The notes under the pieces are model-generated. The model was not told the DNA's origin, ran no database searches, and saw nothing but the letters and a program-made list of their open reading frames with translations. Of a stretch of DNA of 64,000 nucleotides, positions 8,070 to 18,169 are shown in pieces. Where the stretch lies: the NCBI GenBank assembly GCA_963784645.1, contig CAWARY010000015.1:558001-622000 (forward strand), in the 5' to 3' direction. Origin of the DNA: JBBRVW01 sp963784645. GTDB lineage: Bacteria > Actinomycetota > Actinomycetes > JACCUZ01. Made by a program: the position numbers and the translations under genes. Every line of letters starts with the position of its first letter. The stretch's first letter is position 1.

Positions 8070-9365
8070 TCAGTGCACCCGGTCCAGGACGAGGGCAGGT
8101 ACGTCGGCGCGCGTCCCTGCGGGGGCGACGTCCACCGCACCGGCCAGCGCCTGCTCGGCGTCGGCGAACCGCGCGGGCTCGTCGGTGTGCAGCGTGAACA
8201 GCGGCTGGCCGGCGCGGACCTCGTCGCCGGGCTTGGCGTGCATCTCGACGCCGGCGGCGGCCTGCACCGGGTCCTCCTTGCGCGCCCGGCCGGCGCCGAG
8301 GCGCCAGGCGGCGAGGCCGACCGCGAACGCGTCCAGCCGGGCCAGGACGCCGTCGGCCGGCGCGGGGACGACCTGGGTCTCGCGGGCCACCGGCAGCGGT
8401 GCGTCGGGGTCGCCGTCCTGGGCCCGGATCATGCGCTTCCAGACGTCCATGGCCGACCCGTCGGCCAGCCGGTCGGCGGGGTCGACGCCGTCCAGCCCGG
8501 CGGCAGCGAGCATCTCGCGGGCCAGGGTGAGCGTCAGCTCGACGACGTCGGCCGGTCCCCCGCCGGCCAGGACCTCGACCGACTCGCGCACCTCCATGCC
8601 GTTGCCCGCCGTGAGCCCCAGGGGCGTGGACATGTCGGTGAGCAGGGCCACGGTCCGGACGTCGTGGTCGGTGCCGAGCGCCACCATCGTCTCGGCGAGC
8701 TCGCGGGCGGCGGCGACGTCCTTCATGAACGCTCCGGACCCGACCTTGACGTCGAGCACCAGGGCTCCCGTACCCTCCGCGATCTTCTTGCTCATGATCG
8801 AGCTGGCGATGAGCGGGATGGCCTCGACCGTGCCGGTCACGTCGCGCAGGGCGTAGAGCTTCTTGTCGGCCGGAGCCAGGTCGTCGCTCGCGGCGCACAC
8901 CACGGCCCCGACGTCGCCGAGCTGGGCGAGCATCTCCCCGCGGGTCAAGGTGGCCCGCCAGCCCGGGATCGCCTCGAGCTTGTCGAGGGTGCCGCCGGTG
9001 TGGCCCAGCCCACGGCCGGAGAGCTGCGGCACCGCGGCGCCACAGGCCGCGACGAGCGGCGCGAGCGGCAGGGTGATCTTGTCGCCGACGCCGCCGGTGG
9101 AGTGCTTGTCCGTGGTCGGGCGGCCGCCCAGCGCCTCGGCGGGGAACGACATGCGGATGCCGGACGCGATCATCGCGTCGGTCCAGCGGGAGATCTCGCG
9201 CCGGTCCATGCCGTTGAGCAGGATCGCCATGGCGAGGGAGGACATCTGCTCGTCGGCGACCTCACCGCGGGTGTAGGCGGCGATGACCCAGTCGATCTGC
9301 CCGTCGGTGAGGCCGTGCCTGTCCCTCTTGGCGCGGATGACGTCGACGGCGGCGATCCCACTCAT
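8070..9365 (-). CDS. deoA: Thymidine phosphorylase
   Basis: 431 aa, normal for pyrimidine-nucleoside phosphorylase. It splits thymidine or deoxyuridine with phosphate to base and 2-deoxyribose-1-phosphate. The N-terminal helical domain (RAKRDRHGLTDGQIDWVIAA) precedes the phosphate-binding motif KHSTGGVGDK, and a C-terminal swivel domain with HAKPGDEVRAGQ follows. It lies 10 bp after cdd and abuts the cupin gene, so it sits inside the nucleoside import operon. Deoxyribose-1-phosphate would pass through a phosphopentomutase (absent here) to DeoC at 873. The alternative label pyrimidine-nucleoside phosphorylase (Pdp) is possible and cannot be separated by eye. Confidence 0.94.
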   Translation of the reverse strand: MSGIAAVDVIRAKRDRHGLTDGQIDWVIAAYTRGEVADEQMSSLAMAILLNGMDRREISRWTDAMIASGIRMSFPAEALGGRPTTDKHSTGGVGDKITLPLAPLVAACGAAVPQLSGRGLGHTGGTLDKLEAIPGWRATLTRGEMLAQLGDVGAVVCAASDDLAPADKKLYALRDVTGTVEAIPLIASSIMSKKIAEGTGALVLDVKVGSGAFMKDVAAARELAETMVALGTDHDVRTVALLTDMSTPLGLTAGNGMEVRESVEVLAGGGPADVVELTLTLAREMLAAAGLDGVDPADRLADGSAMDVWKRMIRAQDGDPDAPLPVARETQVVPAPADGVLARLDAFAVGLAAWRLGAGRARKEDPVQAAAGVEMHAKPGDEVRAGQPLFTLHTDEPARFADAEQALAGAVDVAPAGTRADVPALVLDRVH

Positions 9366-9375
9366 GTACGACCCC

Positions 9376-9783
9376 TCACTTCCGGGTCTCGAGGTCGTCG
9401 GGCCCGAAGGCGTCGGGCAGGATCTCGCTCATCGGTCGGATGCCGCTGACGGTGTCGACGAGCAGGTCCGGACCGCCGTTCTCCCACAGCAGCTGCCGGC
9501 AGCGGCCGCAAGCCATCAGGGTGTTGCCGTGGCCGTCGACGCAGGCGACCGCCACCAGGCGGCCGCCACCCGTCGCGTGCAGGGACGACACCATGCCGCA
9601 CTCGGCGCACAGGGCGACGCCGTAGGCGGCGTTCTCGACGTTGCAGCCCACGACGACCCGCCCGTCGTCGACCAGCCCGGCCGCACCGACCTTGAACGAC
9701 GAGTAGGGCGCGTAGGCGCGCGACATGACCGCGGTCGCCGCTTCGCGCAGTCGCGCCCAGTCGGCCTCGGTGACCTCAGCCAC
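9376..9783 (-). CDS. cdd: Cytidine deaminase
   Basis: 135 aa, the short tetrameric type. It deaminates cytidine and deoxycytidine to uridine and deoxyuridine. Zinc ligands are the Cys of CAECG, with catalytic Glu, and the two Cys of CGRCRQ; the substrate loop is CNVENAAYG. Translation from GTG 9783 overlaps the end of the upstream permease gene by 8 bp, indicating coupling. Position between transporter and deoA places it as the first catabolic step for imported cytidine. Confidence 0.96.
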   Translation of the reverse strand: MAEVTEADWARLREAATAVMSRAYAPYSSFKVGAAGLVDDGRVVVGCNVENAAYGVALCAECGMVSSLHATGGGRLVAVACVDGHGNTLMACGRCRQLLWENGGPDLLVDTVSGIRPMSEILPDAFGPDDLETRK

Positions 9784-11065
9784 CTTGGCCCTTCCGGAAC
9801 TTCAAGCCGTCGGCCGCCGGCATCCGCAGCCGTTGTGCGGCCAGGGCCAGCACCAGCAGCGTCGTGACGTACGGCGTCATGGTGGTGAAGGCGCCCGGTA
9901 CCTCGTCGGTGGTGGCGTACCACACGAGGGCACCGACCCCGACAAGTGCGCTGATCGCCGCCGGCAGCAGCTTGCGCCGGACAGCGAGGTAGACCGCCAC
10001 CGCGAGGAGCAGCACGCCCAGCAGCAACAGCAGTGCGTGCACGGACTCGCCACCGCGGCGGAGCTGCAGCGAGTCGGTGAACCCGAACAGCCCAGCACCC
10101 GCGGCGAGGCCGCCAGGACGCCAGTTGCCGAAGATCATCGCCGCCAGGCCGATGTAGCCGCGGCCGGCTGTCTGGCCCTCGCGGTAGCCGTTGCCGGCCA
10201 CGATCGCCAGGAACGCCCCGCCCAGGCCGGCGAACGCGCCGGAGGCGACCACCGCGGAGTACTTCATCAGGTAGACGTTGACGCCGAGCGACTCTGCCGC
10301 GCTCGGGCTCTCGCCGCACGACCGCAGCCGCAGCCCGAAGGCCGTGCGCCAGAGCACGACGTAGGTGAGGACCAGCAGCAGGATCGCGACGACCGTCAGC
10401 AGCGAGACACCGGTGAACAGGCCGCGGGCCACCCCGGCGACGTCCGAGAGGAAGAACCACTCCTTCTTCTGCAGCGTGAGCAGCGGGTCGGCCAGCCCGG
10501 GTATGGACACTTCGCGGATGTTCGCCAGCGGCGGGGACTGCGACTCACCGGCGCCGGGGACCCCTTCGAACGCCACCACGGAGAGGAACTGCGTCACGCC
10601 GAGGCCGAGGATGTTGATGGCAACACCGGAGACGATATGGTCGACGCCGAAGCTGACGGTGGCGACCGCGTGCAGCAGGCCACCGACCGCGCCGAACAGC
10701 GCCCCGACCAGCACTCCGGTCCACGGGCCCCACTGGTAGCCGGCCCAGCCGGCCCCCCAGGTGCCCAGGATCATCATGCCCTCGAGGCCGATGTTGACCA
10801 CGCCGGCGCGCTCCGACCACAGGCCGCCGAGTCCGGCCATCGCGATCGGGATCGAGAGCGCCAGGGCAGCCCCGATCGTGCCGCTCGAGGTGAGGTCGTT
10901 GGCCCCGCTGACCACCCGGACCACGCTGAGCATGAACACGAGAGCGCCGAGCGCCAGCAGCACGAGCACTGCCTTGTTCGTCGGGAGCCGGAACCTGCGG
11001 TTGACCTTGCCCGGGGCGCCCGCAGCCTTCATCGGACCGCCCGCAGGCTTGTCGAGGAGGCTCAT
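9776..11065 (-). CDS. Nucleoside ABC transporter permease (second)
   Basis: 429 aa from ATG 11065. A hydrophilic N-terminus is followed by 8-10 membrane segments of the BPD_transp_2 type (LVLLALGALVFMLSVV, AALALSIPIAMAGLGGLWSERAGVVNIGLEGMM in pieces). The motif SERAGVVNIGLEGMM is characteristic of the permeases that pair with BMP/Med lipoproteins (BmpA-NupABC of lactococci, YufQ-type), which import purine and pyrimidine nucleosides. The C-terminus contains two further predicted helices. It overlaps the first permease by 4 bp (11062-11065) and cdd by 8 bp. The ATG is preceded by a GGAGG-like stretch. Longer open frames upstream in this frame overlap the first permease and are not real. Confidence 0.92.
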   Translation of the reverse strand: MSLLDKPAGGPMKAAGAPGKVNRRFRLPTNKAVLVLLALGALVFMLSVVRVVSGANDLTSSGTIGAALALSIPIAMAGLGGLWSERAGVVNIGLEGMMILGTWGAGWAGYQWGPWTGVLVGALFGAVGGLLHAVATVSFGVDHIVSGVAINILGLGVTQFLSVVAFEGVPGAGESQSPPLANIREVSIPGLADPLLTLQKKEWFFLSDVAGVARGLFTGVSLLTVVAILLLVLTYVVLWRTAFGLRLRSCGESPSAAESLGVNVYLMKYSAVVASGAFAGLGGAFLAIVAGNGYREGQTAGRGYIGLAAMIFGNWRPGGLAAGAGLFGFTDSLQLRRGGESVHALLLLLGVLLLAVAVYLAVRRKLLPAAISALVGVGALVWYATTDEVPGAFTTMTPYVTTLLVLALAAQRLRMPAADGLKFRKGQGG

Positions 11066-12180
11066 GCGCCCACCCCCGCCGGGGTCGCGGGCTCGTCCGT
11101 GGCGGCTTCCAGCTCGCGGCTGACCCGCCGTTGCTCGGCGGCCACGCCGTAGCGGCGCACCAGCTCGTAGACCACCACGACGGACAGGACGACGGTGCCC
11201 TGCATGATGAGCACGATCTCCTTGGAGATGTCGTTGATGTCCAGGATGATCGCCGACGAGTCGAGGAACGAGAACAGCAGCGCGGCAAGCGCCATCCCGA
11301 TGGCGTTGTTGCGGCCGAGCAGCGCGATCGCGATTCCGGTGAAGCCGAGGCCGGCCGGGAAGTCGAGGCTGTAGTTGCGGCTGTCGCCGCCGAGCAGCTG
11401 CGGCATGCCCACCAGGCCGGCGACCGCGCCGGAGAGCAGCAGCGAGATGACGACCATCCGCTTGACGTTGACGCCGCTCGCCACCGCCGCGGACTCGGAG
11501 CTTCCGGTGGCTCGCAGGTCGAAGCCGAAGCGGGTCCGGCCGAGCGCCACGGTGTAGACGACGCCGGCGAGGGCCGCCACGAGGATGAAGCCGTAGACGT
11601 CGAGCGGGCTGTCCGGGATCAGCGGGATGCCCGGGAGCGCGCCTCGCTCGGAGATCGGCTTGGTGCCGATGTTGTTGCTGCCCGCGACGTCGACTGCGGC
11701 CTTGCGGAGCAGGTAGGCGACCAGTGAGGTCGCGATCAGGTTGAGCATGATGGTCGAGATGACCTCGCTCACTCCGCGGGTCGCCTTGAGCAGGGCGGCG
11801 ATGCCGGCCCACATCGCCCCGACGAGCATGGCCGTGGCGACGATGATGAGGATCATCAGCGGCTTCGGCAGGTCCAGCTTGCTGCCGACGATGGCCGCGC
11901 AGAACGCGGCGAGCCGGTACTGGCCGTCGACGCCGATGTTGAACAGGTTCATCCGGAAACCGATGGCTACCGCGAGGGCGGACAGGTAGTAGACCGTGCC
12001 CTGGTTGAAGGTCAGTGCGATGACGCGCGGCTGCGTGCCGTAGTCCCAGACCACCTGCGCCGTCGACCAGACCGGGTCGCCGGTGGAGACCAGCACCAGT
12101 GCAGTGACGAGCAGCGCGAAGGCCAGGGCGACGGTGGGAGCGGCCACGGCGAGACCGATGCGGCGCCAGTCGAGTGTCAT
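11062..12180 (-). CDS. Nucleoside ABC transporter permease (first)
   Basis: 372 aa from ATG 12180 (MTLDWRRIGLAVAAPTVALAF). It has a signal-anchor-like first helix and about eight membrane segments of the BPD_transp_2 family; GFRMNLFNIGVDGQYRLAAF is the conserved loop that faces the ATPase in this family, and GFTGIAIALLGRNNAIGM is typical of YufP/NupB-type permeases. It forms the channel with the other permease. Start and stop overlap the neighbours by 4 bp on each side (12177-12180, 11062-11065), so the three transporter genes are translationally coupled. Confidence 0.92.
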   Translation of the reverse strand: MTLDWRRIGLAVAAPTVALAFALLVTALVLVSTGDPVWSTAQVVWDYGTQPRVIALTFNQGTVYYLSALAVAIGFRMNLFNIGVDGQYRLAAFCAAIVGSKLDLPKPLMILIIVATAMLVGAMWAGIAALLKATRGVSEVISTIMLNLIATSLVAYLLRKAAVDVAGSNNIGTKPISERGALPGIPLIPDSPLDVYGFILVAALAGVVYTVALGRTRFGFDLRATGSSESAAVASGVNVKRMVVISLLLSGAVAGLVGMPQLLGGDSRNYSLDFPAGLGFTGIAIALLGRNNAIGMALAALLFSFLDSSAIILDINDISKEIVLIMQGTVVLSVVVVYELVRRYGVAAEQRRVSRELEAATDEPATPAGVGA

Positions 12181-13745
12181 CCGGGGCTCCCCTCGGTGCG
12201 CTCGCCGGCTCCGGTCATGGCCGAGCCGAGGTCCTCCGGCGTCACGTGCGCAGGGTCGACGTCGGCGACGAACCGGCCGCGGAGGATCACCTTGATCGAG
12301 TCCGAGAGCCCGATCAGCTCGTCGAGGTCGGCGGAGATCAGCAGGACGGCGAGGCCGAGCCGTCGCGCTGCCCGGATGTGGTCCCAGATGGCGGCCTGGG
12401 CGCCGACGTCGACACCGCGGGTCGGGTGCGAGGCGATGAGCACCTTCGGCTCGCCGCTCATCTCGCGTCCGACGATGAGCTTCTGCTGGTTGCCACCGGA
12501 CAGCGACGACGCGAGCACGTCGATCCCGGGCGTGCGCACGTCGTACTCGTCGACGATGCGCTGGGTGTCGCGCCGGGCGCCGGCACGGTCGATCCAGGGC
12601 CCGTTGACGTTCGGCTCCTGGGTCTGGTGGCCGAGGATGCGGTTCTCCCACAGCGGGGCGTCGAGCAGCAGCCCGTGGCGGTGCCGGTCCTCGGGGATGT
12701 AGCCGATGCCCGCCTCGCGGCGCCGCCGGGTCCCCCAGAGCGACAGGTCCTCGCCCGACAGGTGGATCGAGCCTCCCTCGACCGGCCGCATCCCCATGAT
12801 CGCCTCGACCAGCTCGGCCTGGCCGTTGCCCTCGACGCCGGCGAGGCCGAGCACCTCGCCGCGATGGATGACGAAGGACACGTCGTCGATCAGGGCCCGG
12901 CCGTCGGGGGACCGGACGGTGATGCCTTCGCCCTGCAGGACCACCTCGTCGGTGACGGTGGACTCGCGGGTCTCCGGGGTGGGCAGCTCGCTGCCCACCA
13001 TGAGCTCGGCCAGCTGCCGCGCCGTGACGCCGGCCGGCTCGACGGTCCTGACCGTGGTGCCACGGCGGATCACGGTGATCTCGTCGGCGACCTCGAGCAC
13101 CTCGTCGAGCTTGTGGGAGATGAACAGCACCGTGAGGCCCTCGGCCTTGAGCTCGCGGAGGTTGTCGAAGAGCTCGTCGACCTCCTGCGGCACCAGCACC
13201 GCCGTCGGCTCGTCGAGGATGAGGATCTTGGCGCCGCGGTAGAGGACCTTGAGGATCTCGACCCGCTGCCGGTCGCCGACGCCGAGGTCCTCGACCAGCC
13301 GGTCCGGCTCGACCTCGAGTCCGTAGGAGTCAGAGATCTCCTTGATACGGCTGCGTGCCGCTGCGAAGTCGATCAGGCCGGCGCGGCTCGGCTCGCTGCC
13401 CAGCACGACGTTCTCGAGGACAGTGAAGTTGTCGGCGAGCATGAAGTGCTGGTGCACCATGCCGACGCCGGCGTCGATGGCGTCGGCCGGCGAGTGAAAG
13501 CTCGCCGGCCGGCCGTCGATCGTGATGGAGCCCTCGTCGGGACGCTGCATGCCGTAGAGGATCTTCATCAGCGTGGACTTGCCCGCGCCGTTCTCACCGA
13601 CGATCGCGTGCACCTGGCCGCGCTTGACCACGATGTTGATGTCGCGGTTGGCGACGACGCCGGGGAACCGCTTGGTGATGCCGTGCAGCTCGACGGCGAC
13701 CTCGGCCGGGGCCGCCACTGGCGGGGGGGCACTCGTCGTCGCGAT
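12177..13745 (-). CDS. Nucleoside ABC transporter ATP-binding protein, probable AUC start
   Basis: 522 aa from ATC 13745, with two ABC ATPase domains in tandem as in RbsA/YufO. Domain 1: Walker A GENGAGKST, signature replaced by LGVGDRQRVEIL, Walker B KILILDEPT; domain 2 has a degenerate A site (GVEGNGQAELV), signature LSGGNQQK and Walker B KVLIASHPT. It drives import by the BMP/permease complex. There is no ATG near the protein's natural start: GAGGAAGG at 13752-13759 is spaced 6 nt from ATC 13745 (IATTSAPPPV). The only upstream canonical option is GTG 13829, which adds a 28-residue Arg/Pro-rich leader without similarity to ABC ATPases. Confidence 0.9.
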   Translation of the reverse strand: MATTSAPPPVAAPAEVAVELHGITKRFPGVVANRDINIVVKRGQVHAIVGENGAGKSTLMKILYGMQRPDEGSITIDGRPASFHSPADAIDAGVGMVHQHFMLADNFTVLENVVLGSEPSRAGLIDFAAARSRIKEISDSYGLEVEPDRLVEDLGVGDRQRVEILKVLYRGAKILILDEPTAVLVPQEVDELFDNLRELKAEGLTVLFISHKLDEVLEVADEITVIRRGTTVRTVEPAGVTARQLAELMVGSELPTPETRESTVTDEVVLQGEGITVRSPDGRALIDDVSFVIHRGEVLGLAGVEGNGQAELVEAIMGMRPVEGGSIHLSGEDLSLWGTRRRREAGIGYIPEDRHRHGLLLDAPLWENRILGHQTQEPNVNGPWIDRAGARRDTQRIVDEYDVRTPGIDVLASSLSGGNQQKLIVGREMSGEPKVLIASHPTRGVDVGAQAAIWDHIRAARRLGLAVLLISADLDELIGLSDSIKVILRGRFVADVDPAHVTPEDLGSAMTGAGERTEGSPG

Positions 13746-13759
13746 GAGGCACCTTCCTC
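13743..13759 (-). promoter_or_regulatory. Strong Shine-Dalgarno before an AUC start codon
   Basis: On the minus strand GAGGAAGG (13759-13752) is followed by TGCCTC and then ATC at 13745-13743, in frame with the nucleoside transporter ATPase. The spacing of 6 nt is ideal. A C to G change at 13743 would give an ATG. This site and the LysR site at 5715-5728 have the same spacing. Confidence 0.5.
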
Positions 13760-13956
13760 GGGCCGGACGCCGCGCGGGCGTCGTGGTCAGTGCCGGGCCT
13801 GCTCGTCCCGGCGGGGCGTAGGGCTGCACGCTAGCGCGACACCCGGGAACGTGACGACCGGGCCCGGGGAGAGGTCTCCGCCTCCCCGGACCCGGTCGCA
13901 GGGTCACACCGTGGCCGGGCCGCGCGCGTGTCGCTGCGCGCCGCCCGACCGGCCGA

Positions 13957-15015
13957 TCACTTGTCCGGAACCGTGATCTCGCCCGAGACGATCTTCGCCT
14001 TGTAGTCCTCCAGCTGCGCCACGATGTCGTCGATCTGGCCGCCGCTGGTGGAGTAGCCCACACCGTCCTTCGCGAGGTCGTAGCGGACCGTGCCGGCGGT
14101 GAAGCTGTCCTCGGAGGACGACTTGATGAAGTCGTACACCGCGACGTCGACCTTCTTGAGCATCGAGGTCATGATGACGCTCTGGACGCTCGGGTCGGCC
14201 GTCTTGTACTGGTCGGAGTCGACACCGATCGCGAGCCCGCCCGCGGCCTTGGCGGCCTCGAACACGCCGCCACCGGAACCACCGGCCGCCTGGTAGACCA
14301 CGTCGGCGCCGGCGTCGTACATGCCGGCAGCGGCGGTCTTGCCCTTGGCCGGGTCACCGAAGCCGGAGAAGTCCGGCGGCTGGGTGAGGTACTTGACCTG
14401 GACCTTGATGTCCTTGTTCACGGCCGTGGCGCCTGCCGTGTAGCCGGCCTCGAACTTGTGGATCAGCGGGACGTCGACGCCACCGACGAAGCCGATCTTG
14501 CCGGACTTCGACTTGAGCGCGGCGGCCGCGCCGACCAGGAAGGACCCCTGCTCCTCGGCGAAGACCAGGTTGGCGATGTTGTCGCCCACCGCGGCCTCGT
14601 CGTCGATGATCGCGAAGTGGGTGTCAGGGAGCTCCTTGGCGACCTTCGCCAGAGAGGCCGAGTAGGCGAACCCGACCGCGATGACCGGGTTGTACCCCGC
14701 GTTGGCGAGGACGCGCAGGCGCTCCTCCTTGGCGGCGTCGGCCTCGCCGTTGCTGGCCTCGGCCTCCTTGATCTCGATGCCGAGCTCGGCCTTGGCCTTG
14801 TCGAGACCGGCAGCGGCGGCGTCGTTGAACGACTGGTCGCCACGACCACCGATGTCATAGGCCAGGCCGACCTTGAGGTCGCTCTGGGCGGACTCGCTGC
14901 CGGAGGCAGCGGGCGTCTTGGTGTCGGTCCCTGCGGTGTCGCTGCTGCCGCCGCAAGCGGTCAGGACAAGGGCCCCGGCGACGAGCGCCGAAGCGAGAGT
15001 GGTCACCCGTCGCAA
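13957..15015 (-). CDS. BMP-family nucleoside-binding lipoprotein
   Basis: 352 aa from TTG 15015, which has AAGGAG 7 nt upstream; GTG 15006 is an alternative. A lipoprotein signal peptide (LRRVTTLASALVAGALVLTAC) ends at lipidated Cys21. The mature part is a periplasmic-binding fold of the Bmp/Med family: VGLAYDIGGRGDQSFNDAA is the family's ligand-pocket opening, followed by GFVGGVDVP and ADVVYQAAGGSGGG. It binds nucleosides outside the membrane and delivers them to the two permeases. It is the first gene of the operon; the gap of 211 bp to the ATPase gene contains a GC-rich stretch that could attenuate downstream expression, giving the usual excess of binding protein. Confidence 0.93.
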   Translation of the reverse strand: MRRVTTLASALVAGALVLTACGGSSDTAGTDTKTPAASGSESAQSDLKVGLAYDIGGRGDQSFNDAAAAGLDKAKAELGIEIKEAEASNGEADAAKEERLRVLANAGYNPVIAVGFAYSASLAKVAKELPDTHFAIIDDEAAVGDNIANLVFAEEQGSFLVGAAAALKSKSGKIGFVGGVDVPLIHKFEAGYTAGATAVNKDIKVQVKYLTQPPDFSGFGDPAKGKTAAAGMYDAGADVVYQAAGGSGGGVFEAAKAAGGLAIGVDSDQYKTADPSVQSVIMTSMLKKVDVAVYDFIKSSSEDSFTAGTVRYDLAKDGVGYSTSGGQIDDIVAQLEDYKAKIVSGEITVPDK

Positions 15016-15097
15016 AGGGTGTCTCCTTCCATGGGGGTGGGCACGACCGGATCCGGTCGAGAGCCCGAGCAGGCCGTCGTTCGGCCAGGCCTGCGAC

Positions 15098-15158
15098 ACC
15101 CTAGCGGGGTCTACCGGTACCCAGAGGCGTGTAGCCCGGAAGTCGATAACCCGTTATC
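15098..15158 (-). promoter_or_regulatory. Promoter/operator region of the nucleoside operon
   Basis: Two signals precede the BMP gene. A perfect palindrome GATAAC-CC-GTTATC occupies 15145-15158, overlapping the stop of the M20 gene; read on the minus strand it is TGATAACGGGTTATC, a good size for a GntR/LacI-type operator. Further down, TAGGGT at 15103-15098 fits an actinobacterial -10 box about 83 bp before the start codon; no clear -35 is seen. The regulator is not identified. Confidence 0.4.
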
Positions 15159-16377
15159 AGACCGAGAGAAACGCGCCGCACGTTGCGGCCACCAGCACGC
15201 GTGCCCCGACGGAGATGGCCCGCTCGTCGACGTCGAACCGGCCCTGGTGGAGGTCCATCCGGTCCTCGAGGGGTACCTCGGGTCGGGCGGTGCCGAGCCG
15301 GGCAAGCGCTCCGGGCACGCTGCCGAGGTACCAGGCGAAGTCCTCGCCGCCCAGGCTCTGCTCGGTGCCCACCAGGGCGCCCTCGCCCTCCGTCTCCCGC
15401 ACCGCCCGGGCCAGCAGGTCGACGCTCTCCGCCTCGTTCTCCACCGGGGGGACGTTTCGGGTGTAGCCGACCTCGGCCTCGACGCCGTACGGGGCGACGA
15501 TCTCGCGGACCAGCCGCTCGACGAGCTGGGGGGCGTCGTGCCAGGCCGCGGCGTCGAGGCAGCGCACGGTGCCCTCGACCTCCCCCGAGGTGGGAATGGC
15601 GTTGGCCGCCCGCCCCGCCGCCACGCGGCCCCAGACCACGCTCAGCGCCGCTCTGGGGTCGACCCGGCGCGAGAGGGCGGCAGGCAGCTCGGTGACCACC
15701 TTCCCCAGGGCGTAGACGACGTCGGCGGTGAGGTGCGGACGAGCCGTGTGGCCGCCCGGGCCGGACAGCCGGACCAGGAGCTGGTCGGCGGACCCGGTGA
15801 TCGGCCCGACCCGGAGGCCGACCTTGCCCACCTCCTCGCGGGGCGCGCAGTGCAGGGCGAAGATCCGCTCGAGGTCGCTGGTCTCGCCGGCCTCGAGGAT
15901 CGCCAGTGCGCCACTGCGCGCGGACTCCTCGGCGGGCTGGAAGATCAGCCGGACCCGGCCCGGGAGGGCGCCTTCCTCGGCGAGCTGGGCCAGCACCAGG
16001 CCGGCACCGAGCACCGCGGTGGTGTGCACGTCGTGCCCGCAGGCGTGGCAGACACCCGGGACGGTCGAGGCGTAGGGCACGTCCTTGAGGTCGACGATCG
16101 GCAGCGCGTCGAGGTCGGCGCGGAGCCCGACGACCCGGTCGCCCGCCCCGATGTCGCAGACCAGGCCGGTGCCGCCGTCGAGGACCCGCGGCGCGAGCCC
16201 CGCGGCGACCAGGCGCTCGCGCAGCACCCGGGTGGTGCGGACCTCGCCCCAGGACAGCTCGGGGTGGGCGTGCAGGTCGCGCCGGATCGCCACCAGCTCG
16301 TCGTGGTGGACCTTGACCCGGGCCGCCAGGTCCGACGGCCCCGCCGGACGCTGGGGGTCTACGGACGGGACGGTCAC
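15157..16377 (-). CDS. M20-family amidohydrolase / metallopeptidase
   Basis: 406 aa from GTG 16377. The M20D (IAA-amino acid hydrolase/AbgA-like) pattern is clear: LHAHPELSWGE near residue 35, DLDALPI, the metal ligands in HACGHDVHT, and EES in a FQPAEESARSGA block, with a lid domain in the middle. It removes an acyl or amide group from an amino-acid-like substrate in the cytosol; hippurate- or N-acyl-amino-acid hydrolase activity is typical. It lies upstream of the BMP operon on the same strand and may be linked to it, but the palindrome and promoter at 15098-15158 suggest separate control. An inverted repeat at 16451-16505 separates it from the mutase gene. Confidence 0.9.
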   Translation of the reverse strand: MTVPSVDPQRPAGPSDLAARVKVHHDELVAIRRDLHAHPELSWGEVRTTRVLRERLVAAGLAPRVLDGGTGLVCDIGAGDRVVGLRADLDALPIVDLKDVPYASTVPGVCHACGHDVHTTAVLGAGLVLAQLAEEGALPGRVRLIFQPAEESARSGALAILEAGETSDLERIFALHCAPREEVGKVGLRVGPITGSADQLLVRLSGPGGHTARPHLTADVVYALGKVVTELPAALSRRVDPRAALSVVWGRVAAGRAANAIPTSGEVEGTVRCLDAAAWHDAPQLVERLVREIVAPYGVEAEVGYTRNVPPVENEAESVDLLARAVRETEGEGALVGTEQSLGGEDFAWYLGSVPGALARLGTARPEVPLEDRMDLHQGRFDVDERAISVGARVLVAATCGAFLSV

Positions 16378-16450
16378 AAGGGGCGACCTTACCTCCGGTC
16401 GCGCGACGCAACCGTGCCGCCCGATCGTGCTCCGCCGCATCAAGCTCGTC

Positions 16451-16505
16451 GAGTGGCGCGTTGTTGCAGATTCGGGCGCTCAGATAGTGCAACAACGCGC
16501 CTCTC
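16451..16505. terminator. Inverted repeat, family with 43821-43875
   Basis: Arms GGCGCGTTGTTGCA (16455-16468) and complement (16488-16501), 14 bp perfect, 19-nt loop, extended by GAG/CTC after one mismatch. It follows the mutase gene and precedes the M20 gene on the same strand. The element at 43821-43875 has the same arms except one compensated base pair and the same loop length. Confidence 0.6.
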
Positions 16506-16538
16506 AACGCACGTACAGAGAGCCGTCGACGCAGATCG

Positions 16539-18119
<1,581 letters not shown>

Positions 18120-18169
18120 GCCCCGGATGCTAACGAGCCAGGGGTCGATGACCGTTAACCTGCCTCTCG

